Source: Actinomycetes bacterium (lineage in GTDB: Bacteria; Actinomycetota; Acidimicrobiia; UBA5794). From it: a stretch of DNA of 15,024 nucleotides. The notes beneath the pieces are model-generated. The model was given only the letters and a program-made list of their open reading frames with translations, was not told where the DNA came from and searched no databases. Below are positions 1-9,040 of the stretch, piece by piece. Position 1 is the first letter of the stretch, and each line of letters begins with the position of its first letter. Both the position numbers and the translations under genes were made by a program. The DNA is taken from the NCBI GenBank assembly GCA_030598305.1, contig JAUVQC010000006.1:1-15024 (forward strand), given 5' to 3'.

Positions 1-2923
1 ACATCTGTGAGATCCCGTACTTGCTCTCATCGGTCAGAGGCGAGCGAACACGAATCTCTTCAACCTCTTCGACTTCCTGGATCCCATTGACCGCTTCCCG
101 ATCGAGTACGAACCCGGCGCGGAGCTTGCGGCCGTCAGGCAATTCGGCGAACGAACGGCCGATCTTCACATCCTCAGCGAGGACACGACCGATGATCTTG
201 TTCCGCAGATGGCGGATCGGGTCACCGTTCTCACGGATCGCGAGCAGGAGGCCCGGATCGTCGGTCACATCGTCGTGGATGATGATTTCCTGGCTGACGT
301 CGACAAGTCGACGGGTCAGGTAACCGGAGTCGGCAGTACGAAGGGCCGTGTCTGCAAGTCCCTTGCGAGCACCGTGCGTCGAGATGAAGTACTCGAGGAC
401 GGTGAGTCCCTCACGGAAGTTCGCCTTGATCGGCTGCGGGATGATGTCACCCTTCGGGTTGGCGACCAGCCCACGCATGCCAGCGATCTGTCGTAGCTGC
501 ATGATGTTTCCGCGAGCACCCGAGCGGACCATCATGTCCATCGGGTTGAACGGATCCTCCTGCAGGGTCTCCTGCATGGCATCCTTCACCTCGTCGGTTG
601 CAACGGTCCAGATCTCGATCAGCTCGGAGCGACGCTCGTCGTCGGTGATGACACCCTTCTGGTAAAGGGTCTCGACCTTGGCGGCCCGGTCCTCGAAGGA
701 GGCGAGAATCTTCTTCTTCTCCGGAGGTGTCTTGACATCCTGGAGTCCGATCGTGAGACCGGCCTTCGTAGCGAACTTGAACCCGAGTTCCTTGATGTTG
801 TCAAGCGTGTTGGCAACGTCTGGTTTGTCATAGGTGTGGATCACCTCTTCAACGATGGTCCTCACGTCAGACTTGATGAGCACGGCATTGATGTACGGGA
901 ACCCGATCGGGTACGCACCGTTCATGATCGCCCGGCCAATCGTTGTCTCCGTCAGACCATCGGAAGAGACGGGCTCGTCATCGATGAGCTCCTTGAGCAG
1001 CGGCTTGAGCTTGGCGTGCAGATCCGCATCACCAGCGAGGTCGCCCACGCGGAGCTTGATCACCGCATGGAGGTCGACATCACCGTTCTCATACGCCATG
1101 ACGGCCTCATCAACATCGGAGAACGCACGGCCCTCGCCCTTTGCACCCTCCTTGATCGCCGACAGGTAGTACATGCCGATGATCATGTCCTGGGAAGGCG
1201 TCACGATGGGACGACCGTTCGCGGGAGAAAGCACATTGTTGGTCGACAGCATCAGGATGCGGGCCTCTGCCTGGGCCTCGGCCGACAGCGGGAGGTGAAC
1301 AGCCATCTGGTCACCGTCGAAGTCAGCGTTGAATGCCTCACACACGAGCGGGTGGAGCTGGATGGCTTTCCCCTCGATCAGCACCGGCTCGAATGCCTGG
1401 ATACCAAGACGGTGCAACGTCGGCGCACGGTTGAGGAGAACGGGGTGCTCCTGGATCACGTCACCGAGCACATCCCAGACCTGGGAACGACGCCGCTCGA
1501 CCATCCGCTTTGCAGCCTTGATGTTCTGGGCGATGTCGAGGTCAACGAGCCGCTTCATCACGAAAGGCTTGAAGAGCTCGAGAGCCATGATCTTCGGGAG
1601 GCCGCACTGGTGCAGGCGCAGGTGCGGGCCAACCACAATGACCGAACGGCCCGAGTAGTCCACGCGCTTTCCAAGCAGGTTCTGGCGGAACCGGCCCTGC
1701 TTTCCTTTGAGCATGTCCGAAAGTGACTTGAGCGGGCGATTGCCCGGGCCGGTCACCGCACGGCCACGACGGCCGTTGTCGAACAGTGCGTCCACTGATT
1801 CCTGAAGCATCCGCTTCTCGTTGTTGACGATGATTTCGGGTGCACCGAGGTCGATGAGTCGCTTCAGCCGGTTGTTGCGGTTGATGACTCTTCGGTACAG
1901 GTCGTTCATGTCGGACGTCGCGAAACGCCCGCCATCGAGCTGGACCATCGGGCGGAGGTCCGGTGGGATCACCGGAACTGCCTCGAGGATCATGCCCGTG
2001 GGGTCGTTCTTCCCGTCAGCGAATGGCTGGACGACCTTGAGTCGCTTCTGGGCACGCTGGCGGCGCTGCTGGCTCCGCGGGTCGACGAGGTTCTCGCGGA
2101 GAAGCTCAACCTCGGCCTGGAGATCCATGCGGCTGATGAGATCCTTGACGTACTCGGCACCCATACCACCGGTGTAGTACTCGCCGTAGCGGTCCACGAT
2201 CTCACGCCACAGCTGCTCTGATTCGACAAGTTCACGAGGCTTCATCGCCTTGAAGGTGTCGAACGCTTCGTCGAGCAGGTCGATCTCAACCGTTGCACGC
2301 TCGTCACGGTCCTTGATCTCACGCTCGACTTCCTTCTTACGAGCGTTGATCTCATTCGGCTTCGCTCCGGCGTCCTCCATCTGGGCAAGTTCGCCCTCGA
2401 GACGCTCGAGCCGTGCTTCCTTCCACTCCTCAAGTTCCTCAGTGATGAGGACGCGCTCGTGGCGAGCTGCTTCCTCGAGGTCGGGGAGGTCCTTGGTTCG
2501 CTTGTCGGCATCCACCTCGGTTACGAGGTACGCAGCAAAGTAGATGACCTTCTCGAGATCCTTCGGGGACATGTCGAGGAGGTAGCCGAGACGGCTCGGG
2601 ACACCCTTGAAGAACCAGATGTGGGTGACGGGAGCGGCGAGCTCGATGTGACCCATGCGCTCACGACGCACCTTGGCCCTCGTTACCTCAACACCGCATC
2701 GCTCACAGACGACACCGCGGAAGCGTACGCGCTTGTACTTCCCGCAGTAGCACTCCCAGTCCCTGGTGGGGCCGAAGATGCGCTCGTCAAAGAGTCCGTC
2801 CTTCTCAGGCTTCAGCGTCCGGTAATTGATGGTCTCTGGTTTCTTGACCTCACCGTAGGACCAGGAACGGACCTGGTCGCTTGATGCAAGGCTGATTTTC
2901 AGTTCGTCGAACAGTTGTGGCAC
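1..2923 (-). CDS. rpoC: DNA-directed RNA polymerase subunit beta-prime, N-terminal 974 residues (3' end outside window)
   Basis: Beta-prime subunit of RNA polymerase; holds the catalytic magnesium and the clamp. The frame is open from a GTG at 2923 to the window edge. A GGGAG lies about 8 bases before the GTG, and the N-terminus reads [21 protein letters not shown]. The first zinc finger is intact (C58, C60, C73, C76; CxC...CxxC near 2695-2752). The catalytic [10 protein letters not shown] motif is at residues 532-541 (1301-1330). The bridge-helix and trigger-loop end is only partly included. Around residues 876-974 the text aligns by eye with the second zinc-site region of other beta-prime chains, but the Cys positions are V886, D965 and S972; residue 975 begins with T and is cut. 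The gene follows rpoB by 38 bases and is surely cotranscribed with it. Identity is certain; the zinc-site change is discussed in the findings. Confidence 0.98.
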   Translation of the reverse strand, partial: MPQLFDELKISLASSDQVRSWSYGEVKKPETINYRTLKPEKDGLFDERIFGPTRDWECYCGKYKRVRFRGVVCERCGVEVTRAKVRRERMGHIELAAPVTHIWFFKGVPSRLGYLLDMSPKDLEKVIYFAAYLVTEVDADKRTKDLPDLEEAARHERVLITEELEEWKEARLERLEGELAQMEDAGAKPNEINARKKEVEREIKDRDERATVEIDLLDEAFDTFKAMKPRELVESEQLWREIVDRYGEYYTGGMGAEYVKDLISRMDLQAEVELLRENLVDPRSQQRRQRAQKRLKVVQPFADGKNDPTGMILEAVPVIPPDLRPMVQLDGGRFATSDMNDLYRRVINRNNRLKRLIDLGAPEIIVNNEKRMLQESVDALFDNGRRGRAVTGPGNRPLKSLSDMLKGKQGRFRQNLLGKRVDYSGRSVIVVGPHLRLHQCGLPKIMALELFKPFVMKRLVDLDIAQNIKAAKRMVERRRSQVWDVLGDVIQEHPVLLNRAPTLHRLGIQAFEPVLIEGKAIQLHPLVCEAFNADFDGDQMAVHLPLSAEAQAEARILMLSTNNVLSPANGRPIVTPSQDMIIGMYYLSAIKEGAKGEGRAFSDVDEAVMAYENGDVDLHAVIKLRVGDLAGDADLHAKLKPLLKELIDDEPVSSDGLTETTIGRAIMNGAYPIGFPYINAVLIKSDVRTIVEEVIHTYDKPDVANTLDNIKELGFKFATKAGLTIGLQDVKTPPEKKKILASFEDRAAKVETLYQKGVITDDERRSELIEIWTVATDEVKDAMQETLQEDPFNPMDMMVRSGARGNIMQLRQIAGMRGLVANPKGDIIPQPIKANFREGLTVLEYFISTHGARKGLADTALRTADSGYLTRRLVDVSQEIIIHDDVTDDPGLLLAIRENGDPIRHLRNKIIGRVLAEDVKIGRSFAELPDGRKLRAGFVLDREAVNGIQEVEEVEEIRVRSPLTDESKYGISQM

Positions 2924-2961
2924 TTATTGGCTCCCGCTCTCAAATAATCTGATCGGCTTGG

Positions 2962-5900
2962 TCAAACGATGACGTCCATCTCTGGACGTTCGGGGCGAGA
3001 GATATCGATCCCGAGGCTTGCCGCCGTACGGAAGACGTCATCCTCAAGATCCTTGAGTTCGACTTCCTCACCTGCAGACAGCATTTCGACGTTGAGTCCC
3101 AGGGACTGCATCTCCTTGATGAGCACCTTGAAGGACTCAGGGATGCCCGGCTCGGGTATGTTCTCGCCCTTGACGATCGCTTCGTACACCTTGACCCGCC
3201 CTCGGACGTCATCTGACTTGATGGTCAGCAGCTCCTGGAGTGCGTAGGCCGCGCCGTACGCCTCGAGAGCCCAGACCTCCATCTCACCAAAGCGCTGGCC
3301 ACCGAATTGGGCCTTACCGCCGAGTGGCTGCTGGGTGATCATCGAGTACGGGCCGGTCGATCGTGCGTGGATCTTGTGATCAACGAGGTGGACAAGCTTG
3401 AGGATGTACATGTACCCGACCGTGATGAGTGAGTCGAACGGATCGCCGGTTCGTCCGTCGAACAACTGCGTCTTGCCCTCATCGTCGATGATCTGGAGAC
3501 CATCACGGTTCGGCAGTGACTTCGAAAGGACCTTCAGCACTTCGTCCTCATGGGCTCCGTCGAAGACGGGCGTGGCGACATGGGTCCACGGATCTGCACC
3601 ATCGGACGCAGGGCTCTCGAGATCATCGAACGCCTCCCATCCGGTCGCTGCTGCCCAGCCGAGGTGCGTTTCGAGGACCTGGCCAAGGTTCATACGTGAC
3701 GGAACACCGAGGGGCGACAGGATGATGTCGACCGGAGTTCCATCAGCGAGATGGGGCATGTCCTCCTCGGGGAGGATCTTTGCAATGACGCCCTTGTTTC
3801 CGTGGCGTCCCGCAAGCTTGTCGCCAGCAGAGATCTTGCGCTGCTTGGCAACGTAGACCCGGACGAGCTCGTTCATGCCCGGAGGCAGGTCGTAACCATC
3901 CTCACGGCTGAATTCCTTGACTGCGATCGCCTTGCCTGATTCACCGTGGGGCACCTTGAGAGAGACATCACGAACCTCGCGGGCCTTCTCACCGAAGATG
4001 GCACGCAACAGGCGCTCTTCAGGGGTCAGCTCGGTCTCGCCCTTGGGTGTGACTTTTCCAACGAGGTAGTCGCCTGGGCCAACCTCGGCACCGATACGGA
4101 TGATGCCTCGCTCGTCGAGATCCATGAGAACTTCTTCAGCGACGTTCGGGATATCACGAGTGATCTCCTCGGCACCGAGCTTGGTGTCGCGGGCCTCGAT
4201 CTCGTGCTCCTCGATGTGGATCGAAGAGAGGATGTCGTCCTTGACGAGCCTCTCGGAGATGACGATTGCATCCTCGAAGTTGTGGCCGTCCCACGGCATG
4301 AACGCCACCATCAGGTTGCGTCCAAGGGCGAGCTCGCCACCGTCGGTTGAGGCGCCATCGGCAAGGGCGTCGCCGACCTTGACCTTGTCGCCCTCAGAAA
4401 CGATTGGCTTCTGGTTGATGCAGGTGCCCTGGTTGGAGCGCTCGAACTTGTCGAGGAGGAAGGTGTGCTTCTTGTTGGCACCCTTCTCCTTGACGACGAC
4501 CTCGGTGCCCGTGACCTCGACGACTTCGCCGTCGACGGTACAGACCACGACCTCGCCGGAGTCCTTTGCGGCTCGCTCCTCCATACCGGTGCCGACCAGA
4601 GGTGCATCCGACGTGATGAGAGGAACGGCCTGGCGCTGCATGTTCGAGCCCATGAGGGCGCGGTTCGCGTCGTCGTGCTCGAGGAAAGGAATGAGCGATG
4701 TGGCCACCGAGACAACCTGCTTCGGTGAGACATCCATGTAGTCGACCTGGTCAGCAGGGACCGTGTCGACCTCGCCACCTGTCTTGCGGACGAGAACACG
4801 ATCCTTGCTGAAGGCACCATCGTCGTCGAGCGGCGCATTCGCCTGAGCAATGACGTGGCCCTCCTCCTCGGATGCGGTCAGATAGTCGATCCGCTTGGAG
4901 ACCTTGCCCTTCGTCACACGACGGTAGGGAGTCTCGATGAAACCGAACCGGTTGACGCGTGCGTACGAGGCGAGCGATCCGATGAGTCCGATGTTCGGAC
5001 CCTCAGGAGTCTCGATCGGGCACATGCGCCCGTAGTGGGACGGGTGCACATCTCGGACCTCGAAGCCTGCGCGCTCACGTGAGAGACCACCAGGGCCGAG
5101 CGCCGAAAGGCGACGACGGTGCGTGATCGACGCGAGCGGATTCGGCTGGTCCATGAACTGGCTCAACTGTGACGTTCCGAAGAACTCCTTGATCGAAGCA
5201 ACAACCGGACGGATATTGATGAGGGTCTGTGGGGTGATGGCCTCAGGGTCCTGGGTCGTCATGCGTTCACGCACGACACGCTCGAGTCGGGTCAGCCCGA
5301 CCCGAATCTGGTTCTGGATGAGTTCCCCGACCGTACGAATACGACGGTTCTGGAAATTGTCGATGTCGTCGATCCGGTAACCCTCTGTGCCGTGCCTGAG
5401 GTTCATCAGGTACTTGATCGTGTTGACCATGTCCTCATCGGTGATCAGACCCTGCTCTTCGGCCCTGAAGTTGTCCATGAGTTCCATGGAGGCGTCGCCG
5501 CCAAGCTTCTGGTTCACCTTGTAACGACCGACCCGTGTGAGGTCATATCGCTTCGGGGTACGGAAGAGTGTTTTGATGAGGCTGCGGGCAGACTCAACTG
5601 TGGTCAGCTCGCCCGGGCGCAGTTTGCGATACAGATCTAGGAGCGCCTCGTCCTTGGTGGATGTTGGATCCTTCTCGAGCGTGTTGCGCACGAGATCCGA
5701 ATCGCCGAGGAGCGCGATGATCTCTTCGTCTGTCTCTGCAATGCCGAGGGCACGAAGGAAGGTCGACACGAATTGGCGACGCTTGCGGTCGACACGGACG
5801 CCAATTGTGTCCTTCTTGTCGATATCGAACTCGAGCCACGCACCGCGACCCGGAATGACCTTGGAGGCGTATACCGGACGACCGGATGTCTTATCGATGG

Positions 5901-6327
5901 TCCTGTCGAAGTACACGCCAGGGCTCCGCACGAGCTGACTGACCACGACTCGCTCCGTGCCGTTGACGATGAACGTACCGTTTGCGGTCATCATCGGGAA
6001 GTCGCCGAGGAAGACCTGCTGTTCTTTGATCTCACCGGTCTCCTTGTTGAGGAACCTGGCGGTCACAAAGAGCGGACGCGAGTAATTGGAGTCGCGATCC
6101 TTTGCATCTTCGATGGTCAGCGGTGGTTCTTCGAACCGGTGATCGGTGAGTTCGAGGGCAAGGTTGCCGGTGAAGTCTTCAATCGGGCTGACCTCCTCGA
6201 ACATCTGCTTGAGTCCTGAATCAAGAAAGGCTGCGAAAGAGTCCCTCTGCACATCAAGAAGACCTGGGATCTCCTGTACCTGTGGAATCTTTGCGAACGA
6301 CAGCCTCTGGGAACGCGCACGAGCCAA
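2962..6327 (-). CDS. rpoB: DNA-directed RNA polymerase subunit beta
   Basis: Beta subunit of RNA polymerase, 1121 residues, slightly shorter than the usual 1150-1180 of actinobacterial homologues. The start is a TTG at 6325-6327, chosen because a perfect AGGAGG lies 7 bases upstream and the protein then begins [16 protein letters not shown] as family members do. The rifampicin-binding cluster is at residues 383-411 (about 5095-5181) and starts [17 protein letters not shown]393, H403 and S408 match E. coli D516, H526 and S531. The segment [13 protein letters not shown] is at residues 437-449, and the C-terminal [20 protein letters not shown] is near 1003-1022. The stop at 2962-2964 is 38 bases before rpoC. 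A candidate promoter lies about 70 bases upstream of the start. No truncation or frameshift is seen. Confidence 0.99.
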   Translation of the reverse strand: MARARSQRLSFAKIPQVQEIPGLLDVQRDSFAAFLDSGLKQMFEEVSPIEDFTGNLALELTDHRFEEPPLTIEDAKDRDSNYSRPLFVTARFLNKETGEIKEQQVFLGDFPMMTANGTFIVNGTERVVVSQLVRSPGVYFDRTIDKTSGRPVYASKVIPGRGAWLEFDIDKKDTIGVRVDRKRRQFVSTFLRALGIAETDEEIIALLGDSDLVRNTLEKDPTSTKDEALLDLYRKLRPGELTTVESARSLIKTLFRTPKRYDLTRVGRYKVNQKLGGDASMELMDNFRAEEQGLITDEDMVNTIKYLMNLRHGTEGYRIDDIDNFQNRRIRTVGELIQNQIRVGLTRLERVVRERMTTQDPEAITPQTLINIRPVVASIKEFFGTSQLSQFMDQPNPLASITHRRRLSALGPGGLSRERAGFEVRDVHPSHYGRMCPIETPEGPNIGLIGSLASYARVNRFGFIETPYRRVTKGKVSKRIDYLTASEEEGHVIAQANAPLDDDGAFSKDRVLVRKTGGEVDTVPADQVDYMDVSPKQVVSVATSLIPFLEHDDANRALMGSNMQRQAVPLITSDAPLVGTGMEERAAKDSGEVVVCTVDGEVVEVTGTEVVVKEKGANKKHTFLLDKFERSNQGTCINQKPIVSEGDKVKVGDALADGASTDGGELALGRNLMVAFMPWDGHNFEDAIVISERLVKDDILSSIHIEEHEIEARDTKLGAEEITRDIPNVAEEVLMDLDERGIIRIGAEVGPGDYLVGKVTPKGETELTPEERLLRAIFGEKAREVRDVSLKVPHGESGKAIAVKEFSREDGYDLPPGMNELVRVYVAKQRKISAGDKLAGRHGNKGVIAKILPEEDMPHLADGTPVDIILSPLGVPSRMNLGQVLETHLGWAAATGWEAFDDLESPASDGADPWTHVATPVFDGAHEDEVLKVLSKSLPNRDGLQIIDDEGKTQLFDGRTGDPFDSLITVGYMYILKLVHLVDHKIHARSTGPYSMITQQPLGGKAQFGGQRFGEMEVWALEAYGAAYALQELLTIKSDDVRGRVKVYEAIVKGENIPEPGIPESFKVLIKEMQSLGLNVEMLSAGEEVELKDLEDDVFRTAASLGIDISRPERPEMDVIV

Positions 6328-6599
6328 CGCGGATCCTCCTCTTATAGACGATGCAACAGCACAGGGCTAGGAGCAGTGAAACGGGTGAACTGGTGAGTGT
6401 AACACGAAATGGGGATAGCACACAACTATCCCACCACTATCTCGAGCGGGTCGAAAAAGGTTCTTCAACTGTGATTGTGAGGATACAGGGAAGTGAGCAA
6501 ATGTTCAAGCAATGGGTGTCAGATTCCGCTTCCCGGTCTGCAGTTCACAATCGGCGCGCTTGCTCGTAGCGCACCCGACTCGGGGACTACGAAGCGGGT
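6328..6599. other. 272-bp non-coding gap between the methyltransferase gene and rpoB
   Basis: No convincing coding region is seen on either strand. On the minus strand the gap holds the rpoB ribosome binding site, the extended -10 promoter candidate at 6396-6425, and a weaker TTGAAC-17-TATCCT match further upstream (near 6479-6507). Just after the methyltransferase stop there is an imperfect hairpin with CGTAG/CTACG and CCC/GGG arms (about 6565-6591) and no T-run, so it is not a clear terminator. The length suggests that rpoBC has its own promoter in addition to read-through from rplJL. Confidence 0.7.
6396..6425 (-). promoter_or_regulatory. Candidate rpoB promoter with extended -10
   Basis: Minus-strand TTGTGT (6420-6425), an 18-base spacer, then TACACT (6396-6401) preceded by TGT, giving an extended -10 of the TGn type. 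The predicted start near 6389 would leave a leader of about 62 bases before the TTG of rpoB. The -35 is weak; the extended -10 carries most of the support. Transcript mapping has not been seen, so this is a motif call. Confidence 0.45.
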
Positions 6600-7415
6600 T
6601 CAAGAGCGCTGGGCGACCAGGAGGAGGTGTGGTCCGAGACCGAGCAGGCTGGGCTCGGATTCGATGAGGCGCGCGCTCTCGATGATGATCCTGCGACGCT
6701 CCGGGTCCTTCCAGTCCTCCGAGAGCTGCGGGAGAACCGCGGCAAGTCCCTCGACTCCGAGGATTTCGAGAATGGTCAGTTCAGCCGCAAGTGCCTCACC
6801 CTCGAGCTCATCGGGGCGATGGAAGTACGCCGTCGTGAAGTAATCGTCGTTTCGCGTGGCGTTTTCGTGGTGGCCGGTTGCGAGATCTTGTGTCACTATC
6901 GCGCGAAATCCGTCCTTGAAGATCTCACGCTCGGTGAGTCCAGCGAACAACGACGCGAATCGCGAGATCGCGGCTGCAATGATCAGCCCGCCAGAAACGG
7001 TCGCCCTCGATGCTTCGCTCCACGTTCGCGCGCGGTCGCGTCCGTCGGGTAGGTGGTAGAGCGGACCCATGAGAAGCACCGCATCGAACGAACCATCCGC
7101 AACAGGCAGCGCTCGACCGTCGGCCACCTCGGCGCTGAACCCTCCAAGCGCTCCCAGACGTGACCTCGCCTCGTCAACGTGACGCTGCACAGGATCGATG
7201 AGGAGCACGGAATGCCCATCGGCAAGGAGCCACTCGGCGTGGACACCTCCCGCTCCCCCCACGTCGAGGATCCTCAGGGCGCCCTCTGGAAGGTGCCGAC
7301 GGATGATCTCCTGGGTGCGAACGAATTCGAGCTCGTTGAGACCCGACCGCAATCGTGCGTCCTCGTCCCACGTCTCGGTGTAGTAGCGAACGATCTCGGG
7401 ATCCATCTGTTCCAT
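6600..7415 (-). CDS. Class I SAM-dependent methyltransferase, substrate unknown
   Basis: Predicted cytoplasmic S-adenosylmethionine-dependent methyltransferase of 271 residues. The Rossmann motif I is ILDVGGAGGVHA (residues 49-60), an acidic residue ends strand beta2 (D74 in LLIDPVQRHV), and motif ADGRALPVADGSFDAVLL follows at about 98-115, with a GPLYHL segment typical of the UbiE/Methyltransf_11 type at 117-122. No feature points to a particular substrate. The ATG at 7413-7415 lacks a good Shine-Dalgarno; TAGATT sits six bases upstream, so a leaderless transcript is possible. A second ATG at 7404-7406 is an alternative start. The gene lies 14 bases after a strong hairpin that follows rplL and 272 bases before rpoB, an unusual place for a methyltransferase. 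The fold assignment is firm; a link to translation or transcription is only suggested by position. Confidence 0.88.
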   Translation of the reverse strand: MEQMDPEIVRYYTETWDEDARLRSGLNELEFVRTQEIIRRHLPEGALRILDVGGAGGVHAEWLLADGHSVLLIDPVQRHVDEARSRLGALGGFSAEVADGRALPVADGSFDAVLLMGPLYHLPDGRDRARTWSEASRATVSGGLIIAAAISRFASLFAGLTEREIFKDGFRAIVTQDLATGHHENATRNDDYFTTAYFHRPDELEGEALAAELTILEILGVEGLAAVLPQLSEDWKDPERRRIIIESARLIESEPSLLGLGPHLLLVAQRS

Positions 7416-7428
7416 GGCACGAATCTAC

Positions 7429-7472
7429 ACAACCAGAAGGGGAGCCACCGAAGTGGCTCCCCTTCTGGTTGT
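7429..7472 (-). terminator. Perfect 20-bp hairpin with UUCG loop after rplL
   Basis: The arms 7429-7448 and 7453-7472 pair perfectly over 20 bp. On the minus strand the loop is TTCG closed by C-G, the very stable cUUCGg tetraloop, which fits function as RNA of the rplJL transcript. It starts 18 bases after the rplL stop. No T-run follows, so it may be a U-less terminator, a partial attenuator, a 3'-end stabiliser or a double-strand RNase processing site ahead of the methyltransferase and rpoBC. Confidence 0.75.
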
Positions 7473-7490
7473 CGTTGATTGTCGCCGAGG

Positions 7491-7877
7491 CTACTTCAAT
7501 TCCACCGATGCGCCGGCGGCCTCGAGGGCCTCCTTCGCCTTCTCTGCGGTCTCCTTGTCAGCGGCTTCGATGATGGCAGAGGGCGCATCATCAACGAGCG
7601 CCTTTGCTTCCTTGAGACCGAGGCTCGTGAGGCTACGAACTTCCTTGATCACCTGGATCTTCTTGTCGCCAGCACCCGTGAGAACGACGTCGAACTCGTC
7701 CTGCTCTTCCTCGGCCGGTCCACCGGTGTCTCCACCCCCAGGGGCAGCTGCAACTGCGACAGGAGCCGCAGCGGTGACATCGAACTTCTCTTCGAATGCG
7801 TTGAGGAACTCGGACAGCTCGAGGACTGACATCTCCTCAAACGTTTCGAGCAACTTCTCTGTTGTCGTCTTGGCCAT
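7491..7877 (-). CDS. rplL: 50S ribosomal protein L7/L12
   Basis: L7/L12, the multicopy stalk protein that recruits translation GTPases; it binds to the C-terminal helix of L10. The protein is 128 residues, normal for the family. The N-terminal dimerisation helices are at residues 1-33, an Ala/Gly/Pro-rich hinge at about 34-58, and the globular C-terminal domain at 59-128, with the factor-binding [20 protein letters not shown] segment at 72-91. The ATG at 7875-7877 is preceded by GAGGAG six bases upstream, inside the last codons of rplJ; only two bases separate the rplJ stop from this start, so the two are translationally coupled. A 20-bp hairpin follows the gene. Confidence 0.98.
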   Translation of the reverse strand: MAKTTTEKLLETFEEMSVLELSEFLNAFEEKFDVTAAAPVAVAAAPGGGDTGGPAEEEQDEFDVVLTGAGDKKIQVIKEVRSLTSLGLKEAKALVDDAPSAIIEAADKETAEKAKEALEAAGASVELK

Positions 7878-7879
7878 TG

Positions 7880-8722
7880 TTACTCCTCGTCGTCTGCGTC
7901 TGCAGACGATTGATCTTCGTCGTCGGTATCTGATGCCTCTGCGTCAGCGGAGGCATCGTCTTCAACCTCCGCATCAGTGGAGGCCTCGTCTTCAACCTCC
8001 ACGTCGGTGGAGGCATCTTCGTTCGTATCGGACTCTGCAGCTTCCTCGGCGACCGCGTCGGTCACTTCGGAAGTTTCGGTCTCGGAATCATCATCGCTCG
8101 CTTCGGCTGCCTCAGACGCCTCAGCATCATCGGAGTCTGTGGACTCTTCAGCCACTGCCGGTTCTTCAGCTTTCTCGGCTGGAGCCTCTTGGACTGCTGG
8201 CGCTTCCGCTTCCTTCTGCTCAAGCAATTGAGACAGGACGTTTGCGGTGTTGCGTGGCAGCGCTGCGAGGAGGCCTGCGAGGTTCGCCATCGGCGCCTGC
8301 ATAACTCCTGCGATCTTGGCGAGAAGGATATCCCTCGGCTCGAGATCGGCGAGCTCTGCGATCGTCTCAGGGGGGAGGAACTCAAGCCCGAGGAGACCGC
8401 CTTTGACCACGAATGTCTCGTGGCTCTTGGCGAAGTCCTTCAGCACCTTCGCTGCTCCGGCTGGATCTCCATCGGCGAATGCAAGACCGGTCTGGCCGAG
8501 CAGCAGTTCGTCGAGGGTGTCGATGTCCAGCTCTGCTGCCGCGAGGCGGGCCATGGTCATCTTGACGACCTTGAACTCCGCTCCGTTCTCACGGAGATTG
8601 CGACGCAGCTCCTGTTGATCCTTGACCGAAAGACCTGCATATCCAGTAAGGAACACGGCTTGTGCTCCTTCGATACGCTCTTTGATATCGGCGACAGCCT
8701 GGACCTTTTCCGGTCTTGGCAT
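7880..8722 (-). CDS. rplJ: 50S ribosomal protein L10 with long acidic C-terminal extension
   Basis: L10 anchors the L7/L12 stalk to 23S rRNA. The start is the ATG at 8720-8722 ([19 protein letters not shown]), with GGAG six bases upstream; the frame is open for 71 more codons upstream, but that part is the leader RNA. The protein is 280 residues, about 100 more than usual. Residues 1-170 are the ordinary L10 core, ending in the L12-binding helix [20 protein letters not shown]. Residues 171-280 form a disordered tail with 49 Asp/Glu and a single Lys among 110 residues. It includes three 10-residue repeats of the type xASTDxEVED at 236-265. A structured leader with attenuator precedes the gene and rplL follows two bases after the stop. 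The core identity is certain; the function of the tail is unknown. Confidence 0.97.
   Translation of the reverse strand: MPRPEKVQAVADIKERIEGAQAVFLTGYAGLSVKDQQELRRNLRENGAEFKVVKMTMARLAAAELDIDTLDELLLGQTGLAFADGDPAGAAKVLKDFAKSHETFVVKGGLLGLEFLPPETIAELADLEPRDILLAKIAGVMQAPMANLAGLLAALPRNTANVLSQLLEQKEAEAPAVQEAPAEKAEEPAVAEESTDSDDAEASEAAEASDDDSETETSEVTDAVAEEAAESDTNEDASTDVEVEDEASTDAEVEDDASADAEASDTDDEDQSSADADDEE
7928..8017 (-). repeat. Three 30-bp tandem repeats coding the acidic tail of L10
   Basis: Three adjacent 30-base units (7928-7957, 7958-7987, 7988-8017) encode [20 protein letters not shown] and [10 protein letters not shown]. The first two units in reading order are closely similar, sharing for example the plus-strand string TCGTCTTCAACCTCC (7957-7971 and 7987-8001 regions). 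Such in-frame repeats can change copy number by slippage without breaking the gene. Confidence 0.8.
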
Positions 8723-8723
8723 G

Positions 8724-8878
8724 TGCGTCTCCTCAATTCGGACTTTCATGTGCCAACCCATGTGGGCCCTGAAATGATCAAAGCCCCCGACATGAGACGT
8801 CAGGGGCTTCCGTGAGGAGTTGGCCTGCGCTGGTGTCTTGCGACTTATGCCCTGCGGGCACCAACGGTCTCTGGTCGG
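8724..8878 (-). promoter_or_regulatory. rplJ leader RNA (L10 leader-like)
   Basis: About 155 transcribed bases precede rplJ. Near the 5' end a closed junction can be drawn directly: TGGT (8860-8863) pairs with ACCA (8831-8834) and encloses a GCCC/GGGC hairpin (8849-8859) and a GTC-GCAA-GAC hairpin (8835-8844). This resembles the known L10-binding leader of rplJL operons, where L10 with L12 represses its own synthesis. It is followed by the terminator hairpin at 8781-8809. CAGGG (8850-8854) in the first hairpin is complementary to CCCTG (8801-8805) in the terminator arm, so the two structures could be mutually exclusive. The structure is seen in the sequence; binding by L10 is inferred from the family. 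Confidence 0.7.
8781..8809 (-). terminator. Attenuator hairpin in the rplJ leader
   Basis: Minus-strand arms AAGCCCCTGAC (8799-8809) and GTCGGGGGCTT (8781-8791) give an 11-bp stem with one U-G wobble and a seven-base loop, followed by TTTGATCATTTC. The stem ends about 58 bases before the rplJ start, the right place for an L10-responsive attenuator. The U-rich tract is interrupted, so termination may be partial. Confidence 0.65.
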
Positions 8879-8884
8879 TCTTGG

Positions 8885-8924
8885 ATTGTAGCGAGAGTGT
8901 ACCGACGATGCGTGTGTAACTCCA
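8885..8924 (-). promoter_or_regulatory. Candidate rplJL promoter
   Basis: Two overlapping -10 candidates occur on the minus strand: TACAAT (8885-8890), which would start transcription near 8878, and TACACT (8896-8901), which has TGGAGT (8919-8924) 17 bases upstream as a weak -35. Either places the leader structure at the 5' end of the transcript. It is back-to-back with the DUF1326 promoter. Confidence 0.5.
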
Positions 8925-8962
8925 CTGCCAGCCACGTGTAGACATTCTATGGACGGGTGCGC

Positions 8963-8991
8963 TTGACATGGCGATATGTCTTTCCTATCTT
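8963..8991 (+). promoter_or_regulatory. Promoter of the DUF1326-DUF2182 cassette
   Basis: TTGACA (8963-8968), a 17-base spacer and TATCTT (8986-8991) form the best sigma-70-type promoter in the window. The predicted start near 8998 is about 43 bases before the DUF1326 ATG and directly upstream of the palindrome at 9004-9019, so a bound repressor would block it. Confidence 0.75.
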
Positions 8992-9003
8992 GATCTCACA
9001 GTT

Positions 9004-9019
9004 TCGGTCGATCGACCGA
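9004..9019. promoter_or_regulatory. 16-bp palindromic operator candidate at the DUF1326 promoter
   Basis: TCGGTCGATCGACCGA is a perfect palindrome. It lies at about +7 to +22 of the predicted transcript. Its half-sites TCGGTC and GACCGA recur with the same four-base spacing at 10429-10444, over the start codon of the TetR gene of the same cassette. This makes it a likely binding site of that regulator. Confidence 0.65.
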
Positions 9020-9040
9020 CCCAACGGAAGGCACCCGCCC

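Noticed and set aside
836..1726. Long plus-strand open frame of about 296 codons
   Set aside because: It is antisense to the conserved catalytic part of rpoC and has no family-like sequence; long antisense frames are expected in GC-rich genes.
7941..8000. Short direct repeats as a CRISPR array
   Set aside because: The units are contiguous without spacers, in frame with rplJ, and encode its acidic tail.
7414..8304. Plus-strand open frame of about 296 codons opposite rplL and rplJ
   Set aside because: Its Ser- and Arg-rich translation is a shadow of the Asp/Glu- and Ala-rich coding of rplJ and rplL; no start signal or domain is seen.
8875..8880. Possible third operator half-site TCGGTC near the rplJ promoter
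   Set aside because: The opposite half-site GACCGA is not found at the required spacing, so only a chance six-base match remains.
8723..8935. 71-codon in-frame N-terminal extension of rplJ
   Set aside because: The reading frame happens to be open through the leader RNA and attenuator. The family N-terminus and a good ribosome binding site both support the ATG at 8722.
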